Positions 24,016 through 34,052 of a stretch of 64,000 bases of DNA are shown here, piece after piece (the stretch's first letter is position 1; the number at the start of each line of letters is the position of its first letter). This stretch comes from Lewinella sp. 4G2 (lineage in GTDB: Bacteria > Bacteroidota > Bacteroidia > Chitinophagales > Saprospiraceae). The notes beneath the pieces are model-generated. The model was not told the origin of the DNA. It worked only from the letters and a program-made list of their open reading frames with translations, and ran no database searches. The position numbers were made by a program, and so were the translations under genes. Location of the stretch: assembly GCF_001625015.1 (NCBI RefSeq), contig NZ_LVWJ02000014.1:1426001-1490000 (forward strand). Reading direction: 5' to 3'.

Positions 24016-25431
24016 TTAGGTGACGGGAAAGAGTTCCAGCGCAGCGGCGGTCTCAATCATCTTGGCCCGGGCGGCTTCGAATTCGTTGGGGATGTCTCCG
24101 TCCAGGATGGCTTCGCGGACGGCTTCTTTGATCTTCCCTACCTCCCGGCTAGGTTTGATGCCAAAGGTTTCCATGATGTACTCCCCGGTGATGGGGGGCT
24201 GCCAATTGCGAAGTTGGTCCTTCTCTTCCAGTTCCGTCATACGGGCGCGGAGGGCACCGTAGTTCTGGAGGTAGCGGGTAACCTTATTGGGGTTCTTGGA
24301 GGTGATGTCACTCTCGCAGAGCGTCATCAGGTCATCGATGTCGTCGCCGGCGTCGAAGAGGATGCGGCGGAGGGCGGAGTCGGAGATCTCCTCTTGCGTC
24401 AGGGAGATGGGCCGCTGGTGAAGGGCGACGATCTTCTGTACGTACTTCAGCTTATCGTTCGGCAGGCGGAGGCGGCGGAAGATCTTGGGTACCATGTTTG
24501 CCCCGACGGCATCGTGGGCGTGGAAGGTCCAGCCCGTCCCGTTTTCCCAGCGTTTGGTGCGGGCCTTCCCGATGTCGTGCAGGAGGGCAGCCCACCGAAG
24601 CCAGAGATCGTTTGATTTTTCGGCTAGTTGGTCCACCACCTGGAGGGTGTGGAGGAAGTTGTCCTTATGCTTACGGCCATTGCGGCTCTCCACTCCCTTG
24701 AGGGCGGTGAGTTCGGGCAGGACGTAGTCCATCAACTTCGTATCGCTCATCAGTTTGAGACCTACACTGGGCTTGGGGCTGAGGAGCAGCTTATTCATTT
24801 CCGTGGCGATCCGTTCCCAGCTGATGATCTTTAGCCGGTGGGCGTGGTCGCGCATTCCGATGAGGGTGAGGCGGTCCACCTTAAAACCCAGTTGAGCGGC
24901 GAAGCGGACGCCCCGCATCATCCGTAAAGGGTCATCAGAAAAGGTCTTGCCCGGTTCTAACGGGGTAACGATACGCTTGGCCTCCAGGTCTTCCAGCCCG
25001 TTGAAGGGGTCGATGATGGTGCCGTAGTCGTGCTCGCTTAGGGAAATGGCCAGGGCGTTGATGGTGAAGTCCCGCCGGTTCTGGTCGTCGGAGAGCGTCC
25101 CCGATTCTACGGTGGGCTTACGGCTGTCGGACCGGTAGGATTCTTTGCGGGCGCCTACGAATTCGATCTCCAGGTCCCGGTGTTTCAGGGCGGCGGTGCC
25201 GAAGCGCTTGTAGACCGTCACCCGGCTGCGGGGGTGGAGGGCGTTGCCTACTTTTTTGGCCAGTTCGATCCCGCTTCCAACGCAGACGATATCGAGGTCC
25301 TTACTCGGGCGGGCCAGGAGGCGGTCGCGTACGTACCCACCCACGACGTAGGTCGGGTAGCCCAACTCAGCGGCGGCCTTGCTGATGACCTCAAAGATCT
25401 TGCGTTCGTTCTTGCGAATTTGAAATACCAT
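24016..25431 (-). CDS. CCA tRNA nucleotidyltransferase with HD domain
   Basis: 471 residues from the ATG at 25431 (MVFQIRKNERKIFEVI). The upstream in-frame start at 25518 adds residues unlike the family. It is a class II nucleotidyltransferase: VVGGYVRDRLL and KDLDIVCVG carry the GG..RD and DxD catalytic motifs. RRDFTINALA and the DDPLRMMRGVRFAAQL motif bind nucleotide and template tRNA. A C-terminal HD phosphohydrolase domain has ALLHDIGKA. It adds or repairs the 3' CCA of tRNA. Single gene on its strand. Confidence 0.93.
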   Translation of the reverse strand: MVFQIRKNERKIFEVISKAAAELGYPTYVVGGYVRDRLLARPSKDLDIVCVGSGIELAKKVGNALHPRSRVTVYKRFGTAALKHRDLEIEFVGARKESYRSDSRKPTVESGTLSDDQNRRDFTINALAISLSEHDYGTIIDPFNGLEDLEAKRIVTPLEPGKTFSDDPLRMMRGVRFAAQLGFKVDRLTLIGMRDHAHRLKIISWERIATEMNKLLLSPKPSVGLKLMSDTKLMDYVLPELTALKGVESRNGRKHKDNFLHTLQVVDQLAEKSNDLWLRWAALLHDIGKARTKRWENGTGWTFHAHDAVGANMVPKIFRRLRLPNDKLKYVQKIVALHQRPISLTQEEISDSALRRILFDAGDDIDDLMTLCESDITSKNPNKVTRYLQNYGALRARMTELEEKDQLRNWQPPITGEYIMETFGIKPSREVGKIKEAVREAILDGDIPNEFEAARAKMIETAAALELFPVT

Positions 25432-25630
25432 ACGATCGGGGCGCGAAGATACGCCGTGGTGAGTTGCCGCATCGTCAAAAAGCCCGGCGATTAAGTGGGT
25501 GACCCTTGCGTAAATCAATCCGTCTAACTTGTTGCCGGCCTTAATTGGTTGCGGCTCACCGAAGCTTGCTTAGTGTTAAAGGCAATCGCTTTATCCCAAA
25601 AGCATAAACATGGCTTAACATAGCAACTTA

Positions 25631-25638
25631 TACCTTTG
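25631..25638 (+). promoter_or_regulatory. Candidate -7 element TACCTTTG
   Basis: Exact TAnnTTTG match, 61 bp before the start at 25700. No clear -33 TTTG is seen. Confidence 0.4.
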
Positions 25639-25699
25639 TGCCCGAATACGTTACAAACCAATTTTAACCTACCTCTTCCGCCCGAACCAATCCTACCTT

Positions 25700-27913
25700 A
25701 TGACCAATATCTACTCTCTGAGGACGGCTTTTGCTGTTCTACTTGCTCTCTTCCTTTGCACCTGCGCCAGCGCCCAAACTACCCTCGCCTTCCAGAGTTT
25801 TGAAGGGACGGCGGACGACACCTGGGGCTACACCCTCGACCCCGAAACTTACAGCGTAGGGGATGACTACTGGGAAGTGCGCAGTAACGTCAACGACATT
25901 GACCCATTTGACGGAACCATGCTATTTGGTGGCCGGGACATAGAAAACAACAACGGCGGCCGCTCCGGAGATAACTTCATCATCTTCGACCAGGTGGATC
26001 TGACCGGCGCCAGCAACGTATTGGTCTCTTTCTATTACAACGTGCACGAATTTGACTCCGGTGATGACTTTGCCTACATCCTTACCGTTGACGGGAACAC
26101 GGAGGACGAAGTACTGCTCATCGACGGTGCCAGTAACCTCAGCTCTAATGGTTGGGAACGTGTGGAGATCATGATCCCCGATGGCGCTACTTCTGTACAG
26201 TTGACGATTGCCGTAGACCAGAATGGCGGCAGCGACTGGTTCGGTGTTGACCTTTTCGAAGTAGCCTCCGTCCCCTGTGGCATCACCACTTTTGGCCCCG
26301 AAGAAGTTGAGTGTATTACCGAGACACCCGCTGCTGGCTCCGATAACTTCCGCATTTTTATTCCCTACACCGGGATGGATAGCGACGTGACCATCACGGT
26401 AGAAGCGGGCGCCACTACCCCCGCTTCCGACGTCACGGCTACCACAACCAACGTAGGGAATGACCCCCAGACGGAACCGGACGGGACCATCATTCTCGAA
26501 AACTCCGCCGGTGAATTTGAAGAAGGTGACGAGATCCGCGTTACCCTCAGCGATGCTTCCGGAGACTGCTCGTTCGTCCTCGAGATCAGCACCACCGAAA
26601 ACCAGTGCCGCAACCCCTGCGACCCCAACATCAACCCCGATAACATCGTATTCAACTGTGACACGCAGACGGATGGCATGGACCCCGGCTCCGCGCTGGT
26701 GGCCTTCACCAACGGCCCCGAGCCCGGCGTTGTCGTTACGGTGGATGACCCGACTGTAACCATCAGCGGCGATGACCCGGCGGTCGATGATGACGGTGAT
26801 ATCCTGCTCGGCAACCTCGTGGAAGGCAACTCTTACGTCCTCACCCTGTCGGGCGGCGGCTGTATTAACGGCGAAGAAGTCATCGTGCCCTTTACGTTTA
26901 TGGATGGCAGCTGCGTCCCCGTAGATCTGGTGATCAATGAGATCAACGCTGACCCTGATAGCGACGCGAATCAGGACGGTATCCTGAGTACCTCCGGCGA
27001 TGAGTTCGTAGAACTTTACAATACGGGTTCTACTCCCCTCGACGTAAGCGACTTCACCGTTTCCGAACCCGGTGGCGGCGTTTTCTACACCTTTCCGACG
27101 GGGACAATGATTCCGCCCAGAACCGGCTACGTCATCTTCGCCGCGCCCACTACGGCAGATTTTGGTTGCCCGGTAGCGGCCTCCGATGGTGGCTTGATCG
27201 GCCTGAATAATAGTGGCGACGAAGTTACCGTTCGCAACGCTATGGGCGGCACGGTTGTCTCCGTTACCTACAGCGGCGCCAGTAACCAATCGTTGGCCCG
27301 GAGCCCGGATTTTACCGGTGATTTCGTGCCCCACACCACTATTACTTCGAACCCGGTAGAGATCTCTCCCTGCCAGTTCAACACCATCCCCGGCCTCGTG
27401 CTCCCCATCGAACTGCTCAGTTTCACGGCCCGCGCTGATCGTAAGCAGGTCGCCATCAACTGGGCTACGGAGAACGAGGAGGACAACGCCCACTTCTACG
27501 TCGACCGCTCCGCCAACGGCGCTGCCTGGACGGAACTCGGTATGGTAATGGCCGGCACCGCTACTGCCAATGACTATAAGTACATGGACGACGCTCCGCT
27601 GGCCGGTACCAATTACTACCGCCTTCGCCAGGTGGATCTGGACGGCACGATGACGGAATACGGCCCCGTTTCGGCGGATTTCGCCGGTACGCGCTTTGCC
27701 GTTTACCCCAATCCGGCGACGAACGTGCTGAATTTCAACCAGTCCCTCGCTGACGGTGAGTCGGCTAGTTTGACGGACGTTAATGGTAAGGTGATCCGCC
27801 AGATCCCCGCCGGTAGTAACCGGGTCGATGTCGATGACCTCGCCGCCGGCGTCTACCTGATCCGCCTCAACCGCAGCGCGGCCAGTGAGACGATTCGTTT
27901 TATCAAGCGCTAA
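25700..27913 (+). CDS. Secreted lamin-tail-domain surface protein, T9SS cargo
   Basis: 737 residues with signal peptide ending LCTCASAQ. The N-terminal jelly-roll-like region (about 25-190, LAFQSFEG...WGVDLFEV type) resembles secreted lectin/MAM folds. Two Ig-like segments follow. A lamin-tail (LTD) domain (about 410-520) is recognised by DLVINEINADPDSD and DEFVELYNTGSTPLDVSDF. The type A T9SS sorting domain (about 665-737) has FAVYPNPATNVLNF and ends ETIRFIKR. LTD proteins of this kind are surface or extracellular; some are near nucleases or phosphatases, but no catalytic domain is visible here. Confidence 0.82.
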   Translation: MTNIYSLRTAFAVLLALFLCTCASAQTTLAFQSFEGTADDTWGYTLDPETYSVGDDYWEVRSNVNDIDPFDGTMLFGGRDIENNNGGRSGDNFIIFDQVDLTGASNVLVSFYYNVHEFDSGDDFAYILTVDGNTEDEVLLIDGASNLSSNGWERVEIMIPDGATSVQLTIAVDQNGGSDWFGVDLFEVASVPCGITTFGPEEVECITETPAAGSDNFRIFIPYTGMDSDVTITVEAGATTPASDVTATTTNVGNDPQTEPDGTIILENSAGEFEEGDEIRVTLSDASGDCSFVLEISTTENQCRNPCDPNINPDNIVFNCDTQTDGMDPGSALVAFTNGPEPGVVVTVDDPTVTISGDDPAVDDDGDILLGNLVEGNSYVLTLSGGGCINGEEVIVPFTFMDGSCVPVDLVINEINADPDSDANQDGILSTSGDEFVELYNTGSTPLDVSDFTVSEPGGGVFYTFPTGTMIPPRTGYVIFAAPTTADFGCPVAASDGGLIGLNNSGDEVTVRNAMGGTVVSVTYSGASNQSLARSPDFTGDFVPHTTITSNPVEISPCQFNTIPGLVLPIELLSFTARADRKQVAINWATENEEDNAHFYVDRSANGAAWTELGMVMAGTATANDYKYMDDAPLAGTNYYRLRQVDLDGTMTEYGPVSADFAGTRFAVYPNPATNVLNFNQSLADGESASLTDVNGKVIRQIPAGSNRVDVDDLAAGVYLIRLNRSAASETIRFIKR

Positions 27914-27939
27914 ACGTCTCGTTTAAGGATTATTCCTAG

Positions 27940-27976
27940 AAACCCCGCCACCGTCACCGAACGATGGCGGGGTTTT
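27940..27976. terminator. Bidirectional Rho-independent terminator
   Basis: AAACCCCGCCA (27940-27950) pairs with TGGCGGGGTTT (27965-27975), followed by T on the plus strand. It closes the lamin-tail gene and lies 14 bp before the next start. Confidence 0.85.
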
Positions 27977-27989
27977 CTGTTTAGCGGGT

Positions 27990-28598
27990 ATGCCCCTGAA
28001 TAACCCCACCGGTTTTGCCCCGCACGCCGATAGGGCCTACGCGCCCATCAGTGCCTGTACCGTTTGCGCGGAGCACCTTCCGCTTGGCCCCAAACCGATC
28101 TTTCGCCTCCACCCGAAAGCCACCGTGGCGCTCATCAGCCAGGCACCGGGGCGGCTCGCTCACCAGTCGGGCGTGGCCTGGGATGACCCGAGTGGCCGCA
28201 AGCTGCGGGAGTGGCTTGGCGTTACGGAGGAGCAGTTTTACGATAGCCCCACTTTCGCCGTTACGCCCATGGGTATGTGCTACCCCGGCAAGGGAAAGGG
28301 TGGCGATCTTCCTCCCCGCCCGGAATGCGCGCCGCTGTGGCAGGATACCTTGCTAGGCTTACTACCCAACGTCAAGCTCAAGATCCTCATCGGGGCCTAT
28401 TCCCAGCAGCGCTACCTGGGAGATCGCCGGAAAAGAACGCTCACTGAGACCGTCCGCAACTACCGAGCGTATCTGCCAGAGTACTTCGTCGTCCCACACC
28501 CCAGCCCGCGCAATGGCATTTTCATGCGGCGCAACCCGTGGATCGAGGCGGAAGTCATCCCGGAACTCCAATCGTTGATTAAGGATCTTTTGCCGTAG
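27990..28598 (+). CDS. Uracil-DNA glycosylase family protein
   Basis: 202 residues. UDG-superfamily fold indicated by VALISQAPGRLAHQSGVAWDD (motif A-like) and VVPHPSPRN (motif C-like HPSPRN). The N-terminal CTVC pair could be part of a metal site, but a full iron-sulfur cluster set is not evident. Whether it excises uracil or another base is not readable. It starts just after a terminator, and a MITE-like element lies 27 bp past its stop. Confidence 0.8.
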   Translation: MPLNNPTGFAPHADRAYAPISACTVCAEHLPLGPKPIFRLHPKATVALISQAPGRLAHQSGVAWDDPSGRKLREWLGVTEEQFYDSPTFAVTPMGMCYPGKGKGGDLPPRPECAPLWQDTLLGLLPNVKLKILIGAYSQQRYLGDRRKRTLTETVRNYRAYLPEYFVVPHPSPRNGIFMRRNPWIEAEVIPELQSLIKDLLP

Positions 28599-28625
28599 GT
28601 TCGTCCAGTTTTACCCATTGCTATG

Positions 28626-28780
28626 CCTGAAACGGAGTGGTTTGGGAAAATTAGCGCGACGTTATTTTTGTGTCTACCTAGGCAGAAAATTTAAGCATAG
28701 CCATAGCTATGGTTCAATTTTCTAACGACGGTAGACGCGAAAAGAACAAGCGATAAATTCCCAAACCACTTTGATTCAGG
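28626..28780. repeat. MITE-like palindromic element, copy 2
   Basis: About 155 bp, near-identical to 9687-9846 in both arms. Outer ends GCCTGAA/TTCAGGC and inner AGTGGTTTGGGAA/TTCCCAAACCACT. The loop is replaced by a different small palindrome (CATAGCCATAGCTATGG). The next gene's ATG is 4 bp beyond the right end, so the element is its 5' flank. Confidence 0.8.
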
Positions 28781-28783
28781 CAA

Positions 28784-29710
28784 ATGCACCTGCGACCGCG
28801 CCCTAGTCCGCTACAAAAATTAGAGTTGCCCATCGCTCAAAAGCAGGGGGTAAATCTTTACGTGAAGCGCGATGATCTCTATTCGCTCAAGCCCGGCACC
28901 GCTCTGCAGGGAAACAAGGTCCGTAAACTCTTGCCCGTCTTAGAGGCGGCATTGGAGGAAGTGGAACCGCCGGTACTCCTCAGTTTTGGGGGCGCTTACT
29001 CCAACCACTTGGCGGCCCTCGCAACGGCTGGCGCAGCATTCAAACTGCCAGTCCACCTCATCATCCGTGGCGAAGAAGTAGACAATCCACTATTACAATT
29101 TTGCGCTGCCGCGGGTGCCAGGTTGGAGAAGGTGACCCGCTTCGAATACCGAAGACGCAACGATCCACTGTGGGTAGATGGCCTCCAGAAAAGACTAGCC
29201 GCCGAGCATAAAGTTGGGGTGGATAGAATCTGGCTCATCCCCGAAGGCGGTACCACCGAAAAGGGAGTTGCCAACGTCGGGAAATTGGTGGAAGAGATGA
29301 CCAAGCAGTTGGGAACAATCCCGGATTATTGCTGCGTCAGCGCCGGCACGGGAGGTACGGCCGCCGGCATCATCCGTGCCGCGGACCCCACAACTCGCAT
29401 CGAAGTTTACCCCGCCCTCCGCGGCAATTGGATGCGCCAAGAAATCGAGCAATGGCTGAATCCGACGCACACCAATAACTGGACGTGCGTAGAAGGCTAC
29501 GAATTCGGCGGCTACGGGAAATTCCCGACCGCCTGGAAACGAGCCACCACCGGCCTGGCCACCCGAGCCGAGTTGGACGTACCTGGCCTGCCGCCTCTCG
29601 AACCCATCTATACCGCCAAGTTATTCTCGGGGGTGCTGGACCGGCTTAAACGAGGGGTCTACGCGTCAGGGTCAAATGTGGTCATTGTCCACACAGGCGG
29701 TATTTACTGA
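28784..29710 (+). CDS. PLP-dependent D-cysteine desulfhydrase / ACC deaminase-like enzyme
   Basis: 308 residues of the tryptophan-synthase-beta (fold type II) PLP family. YVKRDDLYS and LQGNKVRKL carry the PLP-binding Lys. [15 protein letters not shown] is the substrate loop and [12 protein letters not shown] the phosphate-binding loop. The family deaminates or desulfhydrates small amino acids such as D-cysteine or 1-aminocyclopropane-1-carboxylate; the exact substrate cannot be assigned. The ATG at 28784 is 4 bp past a MITE-like element and its first codons (MHLRPRP) come from a relative of the dispersed 17-mer. Confidence 0.85.
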   Translation: MHLRPRPSPLQKLELPIAQKQGVNLYVKRDDLYSLKPGTALQGNKVRKLLPVLEAALEEVEPPVLLSFGGAYSNHLAALATAGAAFKLPVHLIIRGEEVDNPLLQFCAAAGARLEKVTRFEYRRRNDPLWVDGLQKRLAAEHKVGVDRIWLIPEGGTTEKGVANVGKLVEEMTKQLGTIPDYCCVSAGTGGTAAGIIRAADPTTRIEVYPALRGNWMRQEIEQWLNPTHTNNWTCVEGYEFGGYGKFPTAWKRATTGLATRAELDVPGLPPLEPIYTAKLFSGVLDRLKRGVYASGSNVVIVHTGGIY

Positions 29711-29765
29711 GTTAGTCGAGTGGCGAATTGCGATAAGCCTTATCTTACCTCAACAATCCTTACGC

Positions 29766-30233
29766 ATGCCCAATTACACCCTGAAAGTGAATGGCGAGGA
29801 CCGGCAGGTCGACGCTACCCCCGAAACGCCCTTACTCTGGATTCTGCGCGATGACCTCCAACTGGTCGGTACGAAATACGGATGCGGAATCGGATCCTGC
29901 GGCGCCTGTACCGTGCACGTCGATGGCGCCGCTATGCGAAGTTGCCAGACCCCGATCAGTAAGGTGGGGACGTCGGCCATCACGACGATTGAAGGGCTTT
30001 CCGAGGATGGCTCCCACCCCGTACAGCGGGCCTGGTTGGAGCACGACGTGCCCCAGTGTGGATACTGCCAGTCCGGCCAGATGATGAGCGCTGCTTCTCT
30101 GTTGAGCAACACCCCGAACCCCAGCGACGCGGAGATCGACGCCGGCATGAGTGGCAATATTTGCCGTTGTGGAACCTACACCCGTATCCACGCCGCCGTG
30201 AAAACCGCCGCCAAGCTATCTCCTAACTCCTAA
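29766..30233 (+). CDS. (2Fe-2S) small subunit of molybdenum hydroxylase (IorA-like)
   Basis: 155 residues from the ATG at 29766; an upstream in-frame start at 29676 overlaps the preceding gene. The plant-type ferredoxin domain carries [15 protein letters not shown]. The C-terminal helical [2Fe-2S] domain has [11 protein letters not shown] and [12 protein letters not shown]. It passes electrons from the molybdopterin subunit encoded 10 bp downstream. Without a separate FAD subunit the pair resembles isoquinoline 1-oxidoreductase or aldehyde dehydrogenases of the IorAB type. Confidence 0.92.
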   Translation: MPNYTLKVNGEDRQVDATPETPLLWILRDDLQLVGTKYGCGIGSCGACTVHVDGAAMRSCQTPISKVGTSAITTIEGLSEDGSHPVQRAWLEHDVPQCGYCQSGQMMSAASLLSNTPNPSDAEIDAGMSGNICRCGTYTRIHAAVKTAAKLSPNS

Positions 30234-30243
30234 GCCAACCTCC

Positions 30244-32466
30244 ATGAAAAACCAGCCACGCAACAATCGCCGCAATTTCCTGAAGGTATCCGCCGCCGCC
30301 GGTGGCGGGCTCCTCCTCGGAGTAACCTGGCTTACCTCCTGCGACCGCAAACCCGCCATCGAAGCCGGTACCGGTTTCCAAATGCCCCCCGAACCCGAAC
30401 TGCCCGAAAACTGGAGCGAGGTCAACGCCTTCGTCAAAATTGGAGAGAATGGGGTGGTGACCATCTACAGCCCCAATCCGGAGATCGGTCAGAACGTAAA
30501 AACCTCCATGCCCATGATCGTAGCCGAAGAGCTCGACGTGGACTGGAAGGACGTCATCGTCGAGCAAGCCGGCTTGGATACCGATAAGTTCAGCCGTCAG
30601 ATCGCGGGGGGCAGCCAGTCGATTCGACAAGGGTGGGAAGGCCTGCGCAAGACCGGGGCCACCGCCCGCTTCCTCCTCGTCGCGGCCGCCGCCGAGAAAC
30701 TGGGCGTCGCTGCTTCCGAATTAAGGACGGAGAACGGCACCATTCACCACGACGCTTCCGGCCGGTCCCTCGGCTACGGGGAAGTGGCCACCGCCGCCTC
30801 CGGTATCGAGGCTCCGGAAGAAGTGACGCTGAAAGACCCCAAAGACTTCACCATTATCGGTAAGGGAAAGGGCAAAAAGAACGTGGACGCCCGCAAGATC
30901 GTGACGGGTAAACCACTCTTCGGGATCGACCTGCAGGAGCCCAATATGCTGGTCGCCGGCATCGTCCACCCACCCGCTTTCGGGCTGGAATTGAAATCTT
31001 TCAACGAAGACGAGCTTAAAGCCATGCCGGGCATCCGCCACGTGGTAAGAATCAATTCTAAACCGGATGGCGCGAAGATGCAGTGGTCCGACGTCAACGC
31101 TTTCCCCAACCTGATCGCCATCGTGGGGGATAAGACCTGGCAGGTCTTCCAGGCAAAAAAGGCCGTCCGGGCGGAGTGGGAACGCACCTCCCCGGCCGAA
31201 TCCAGTAACCAGCACCGGACCGAACTGGCGGACCTCATCAATACCTGTAAAGGGGAGGAAGCCCGCCGCGATGGGGATCCGGAAAAGGCTTTTGCCGAAG
31301 CCGACCGCATCGTCGAAGCCACCTTCTCCGCCCCCTTCCTGCCCCACAATACGATGGAGCCGATGAACTTCTACGCCGACGTCAACGACGAACGCGCGCT
31401 GCTCAACGGACCCATTCAGACGCCGGAATTCCTAAGGAAGACCATCAGTACCGTCACCGGGCTGGGGGAAGAAAAGGTCGATATTCAGATGACCCGCATG
31501 GGGGGAGGTTTCGGCCGCCGCCTGTACGGTAACTTCGGGGTGGAAGCTGCCCTTATCAGTAAGGCCGTGCAGGCTCCGGTAAAACTGGTCTACACCCGCG
31601 AGGACGATATGACCCAGGGAACCTACCGCCCCGACTACTTGGTCCACTACCGCGCCGCCCTCGACGCTGATGGCAATCTGACCGCCTTCCACGTAAAGGG
31701 GGCGGGTACGAACGGTTCTCCCGTCTTCGCCAATCGTTTCCCCGCCGGGGCGGTGGATAACTACCTCGTAGAAAACTTCAGCCGAGAATCCAACGTATCG
31801 ACGGGTGCCTGGCGGGCGCCGCGGTCCAACTTCATCGCGGGCGCCGAACAAGCCTTTCTCGACGAGGTGGCCGAAGCGGCCGGGAAGGATCCCATTGACT
31901 TCCGCCTGGCGCTGTTTGACCGCGCCATTAACGATCCGGTTGGGGAAAAGAATGATTACGACGCCGAGCGTTACGCCGGCGTACTGAAGCTGGTCCGCGA
32001 AAAGTCAGATTGGGACAACACGGCCGGCCAGCACCGCGGCGTCGCGGCTTACTACTGCCATAATTCCTACGTCGCACAGGTATTGGACCTCAGCATCAAA
32101 AATGACCGCCCCCGGGTAGACCGGGTAGTGTGCGCCGTTGATTGCGGTATCGTCGTTAATCCCGAAGGTGCCCTCAATCAGATTGAGGGAGGTATCATCG
32201 ATGGGATCGGCCACGCCATGTTCGGGGCCCTCACCTTCACCGACGGGAAGCCCGACCAAGAGAACTATGATACCTACCGGCTCATCCGTCACGCGGAAGC
32301 CCCCCGCTCCATCGAGACCCATTTCGTCGACAACGGGATCGCCCCGACGGGTTTGGGCGAGCCTTCGCTGCCGCCCATCAGTGGAGCGCTGGCTAATGCG
32401 CTCTACAAGGCGACGGGGACGCGAGTGTACGACCAGCCCTTCGCTAATCCCACGCTACGGGGCTGA
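30244..32466 (+). CDS. Molybdopterin-binding large subunit (IorB-like), Tat-exported
   Basis: 740 residues of the xanthine dehydrogenase family. The N-terminus NNRRNFLKVSAAAGGG is a Tat-type signal without the perfect twin-Arg consensus, so a periplasmic complex is likely. Seen in order: the first cofactor lobe, TRMGGGFGRRLYGNF (molybdenum cofactor binding), STGAWRAPRSNF and the C-terminal TGLGEPSLPPISGAL with the catalytic Glu. It oxidises aldehydes or N-heterocycles by hydroxylation; the substrate is not readable. Forms an operon with the small subunit. Confidence 0.9.
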   Translation: MKNQPRNNRRNFLKVSAAAGGGLLLGVTWLTSCDRKPAIEAGTGFQMPPEPELPENWSEVNAFVKIGENGVVTIYSPNPEIGQNVKTSMPMIVAEELDVDWKDVIVEQAGLDTDKFSRQIAGGSQSIRQGWEGLRKTGATARFLLVAAAAEKLGVAASELRTENGTIHHDASGRSLGYGEVATAASGIEAPEEVTLKDPKDFTIIGKGKGKKNVDARKIVTGKPLFGIDLQEPNMLVAGIVHPPAFGLELKSFNEDELKAMPGIRHVVRINSKPDGAKMQWSDVNAFPNLIAIVGDKTWQVFQAKKAVRAEWERTSPAESSNQHRTELADLINTCKGEEARRDGDPEKAFAEADRIVEATFSAPFLPHNTMEPMNFYADVNDERALLNGPIQTPEFLRKTISTVTGLGEEKVDIQMTRMGGGFGRRLYGNFGVEAALISKAVQAPVKLVYTREDDMTQGTYRPDYLVHYRAALDADGNLTAFHVKGAGTNGSPVFANRFPAGAVDNYLVENFSRESNVSTGAWRAPRSNFIAGAEQAFLDEVAEAAGKDPIDFRLALFDRAINDPVGEKNDYDAERYAGVLKLVREKSDWDNTAGQHRGVAAYYCHNSYVAQVLDLSIKNDRPRVDRVVCAVDCGIVVNPEGALNQIEGGIIDGIGHAMFGALTFTDGKPDQENYDTYRLIRHAEAPRSIETHFVDNGIAPTGLGEPSLPPISGALANALYKATGTRVYDQPFANPTLRG

Positions 32467-32474
32467 CTTTCCTC

Positions 32475-32532
32475 GTCGTCGGACGATTCACCAGCTAAAA
32501 GGCGTAGCCGTTAGCTGGCATCGTCCGACGAC
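32475..32532. terminator. Hairpin between convergent genes
   Basis: GTCGTCGGACGA (32475-32486) pairs with TCGTCCGACGAC (32521-32532), and inner CCAGCTAA pairs with TTAGCTGG. A second hairpin of the same sequence family spans about 32577-32637. There is no strong T-run, so the terminator role is inferred from its place between convergent genes. Confidence 0.55.
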
Positions 32533-32639
32533 TTATTACCTGGATAGGTTGGAATTCCGAAAGGAACGACCCGATAGTCGTCTGACGAACTGAATAAAGC
32601 GCCGGAGATCATTTCCAGTGAATTCGTCCGACGATTATC

Positions 32640-34004
32640 CTAGCGATAGAACACCCCAATTGAAGTTCCGTACAGCCAGGCTTTGCGCTCGGTTCCGGAT
32701 AATTGGGAGGTGCCAAAGTTCAGCCGCTCCAGGCGGCCCGTGAGTTGCAGGTTCCACCTCGCGTCTTTCCCGATGGGTAAGCGCAGGCTGGGTTCCAGGC
32801 GGTAGGAGACGTGAAACTGATCCGTTTCTCCTTCCGTCGTGACGGGTACCCCAAATCCACGGGGGGTCAACGTCCGGCCAGTTGCGGAGAGACGGGTGTT
32901 GAAGCTGGCCCCGGCGGAGAGCCCGGCTACTACCCGGCCAAGTTGGCGCTCGTAGCGGATCCGGAGGGGGATGGAAAGCCACGCCAGGTGGTTATTGTGG
33001 CTAATCTGGTAAGTGCCCGCACCTTTTGTTGTTTGGTCGGGGAAACTGGGGTGGGTCGTTATAGTATCAAACTCCATCCGGTGCTGAAGGAGGGAGTGGG
33101 TGCGGTTAAATTCTAATCCGGACCCAACCGCGAAGCCTTTGCCCAAGCGGTAATCGACGTTTAAGCTGAGGTGTTGTCCGGCAGCTCCGGAGGTAGCGTC
33201 CGTGAGTGTTTGGGTGTTTCCTTCCGCTGCGTTGCCTACGAATTGCTCGCTCATTACGTTGGTACCCGCGGCAGCGCCCAACTCACACTTACTTGGTTGC
33301 GGTTCGAACGCAGTTTCGGTGGTTTCAGGAACAGGGACAATTGGTGAGCGCGAAGGCAGTTCAACAGCAATTTCTAGCGGAACCAGTGCCGAAGTTGCCA
33401 GGAGTGGGCTGCCTTCGGTACGTTTCAGCGGGCGCTGCCACGGGTCCAAAGTTTCGTCGGACGGGGTCGCCGCAATATTAGTATCCGACGTAGATGATGG
33501 TGAACTACTGCTAACGTCAATAGGCTTGCTTGTAGAAAGAGTTGTGATAGAAACCATAGGCAGCCGACCCGTAACTGGCGTGGTCAAACCAGACTGATTT
33601 CTCCCGTTGGAGCGCTTAGCCTGATCAGATGCCGTCATCGTGTGGGTACCAGCTGACGCAGTGGTGGCTTCAACTGTAGTCTCGTCCGAGCTCTTGGCCA
33701 GAGACTCCTCTTGATTCGTACCCATTGCATTGCGCTGGATGAGTTCAGTAGTGGCCACGGTATTATCACTTTGCTCCACTCCGCTGGGTGAGTAATTGAT
33801 GGCCGTCCACACTCCGCCGGCGGTCAGGAGGAGCAGGAACGGGAGCCACCAATACGCCACCCAACCACTCGCAGTGGGTGCCGCAGCGGGCGCGACCGGA
33901 AGTTGGCTACCGATGGCCGCCCACAACGCATCCTTTTCCGCGGGCTCCGGGGTGGAGTCACCGTTACGTAGGCGCCGGACCAGATCGTCTTCAGCGAAGG
34001 GCAT
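32640..34004 (-). CDS. Membrane-anchored protein with outer-membrane barrel-like C-terminus, putative sigma regulator
   Basis: 454 residues. The N-terminal about 45 residues (MPFAEDDLVRRLRNGD) look cytoplasmic. A single transmembrane helix follows (WWLPFLLLLTAGGVWTAI, about 52-70), then a long low-complexity Ser/Thr/Pro-rich linker (about 75-265). The C-terminal about 180 residues consist of alternating strands (LSLNVDYRLGKGFAVGSGLE and onward), ending with aromatic GTSIGVFYR, like an outer-membrane barrel. It is encoded 48 bp after the ECF sigma gene on the same strand, so the N-terminus may bind that sigma factor. No ZAS or HxxxCxxC zinc motif is present. Confidence 0.65.
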   Translation of the reverse strand: MPFAEDDLVRRLRNGDSTPEPAEKDALWAAIGSQLPVAPAAAPTASGWVAYWWLPFLLLLTAGGVWTAINYSPSGVEQSDNTVATTELIQRNAMGTNQEESLAKSSDETTVEATTASAGTHTMTASDQAKRSNGRNQSGLTTPVTGRLPMVSITTLSTSKPIDVSSSSPSSTSDTNIAATPSDETLDPWQRPLKRTEGSPLLATSALVPLEIAVELPSRSPIVPVPETTETAFEPQPSKCELGAAAGTNVMSEQFVGNAAEGNTQTLTDATSGAAGQHLSLNVDYRLGKGFAVGSGLEFNRTHSLLQHRMEFDTITTHPSFPDQTTKGAGTYQISHNNHLAWLSIPLRIRYERQLGRVVAGLSAGASFNTRLSATGRTLTPRGFGVPVTTEGETDQFHVSYRLEPSLRLPIGKDARWNLQLTGRLERLNFGTSQLSGTERKAWLYGTSIGVFYR

Positions 34005-34052
34005 GGTTAAGGATTGAGGGCGATGAGTAAAATGTAGACATAGGGTTAGTTG

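Noticed and set aside
25922-27493. 523-residue minus-strand ORF
   Set aside because: Antisense shadow of the lamin-tail surface protein.
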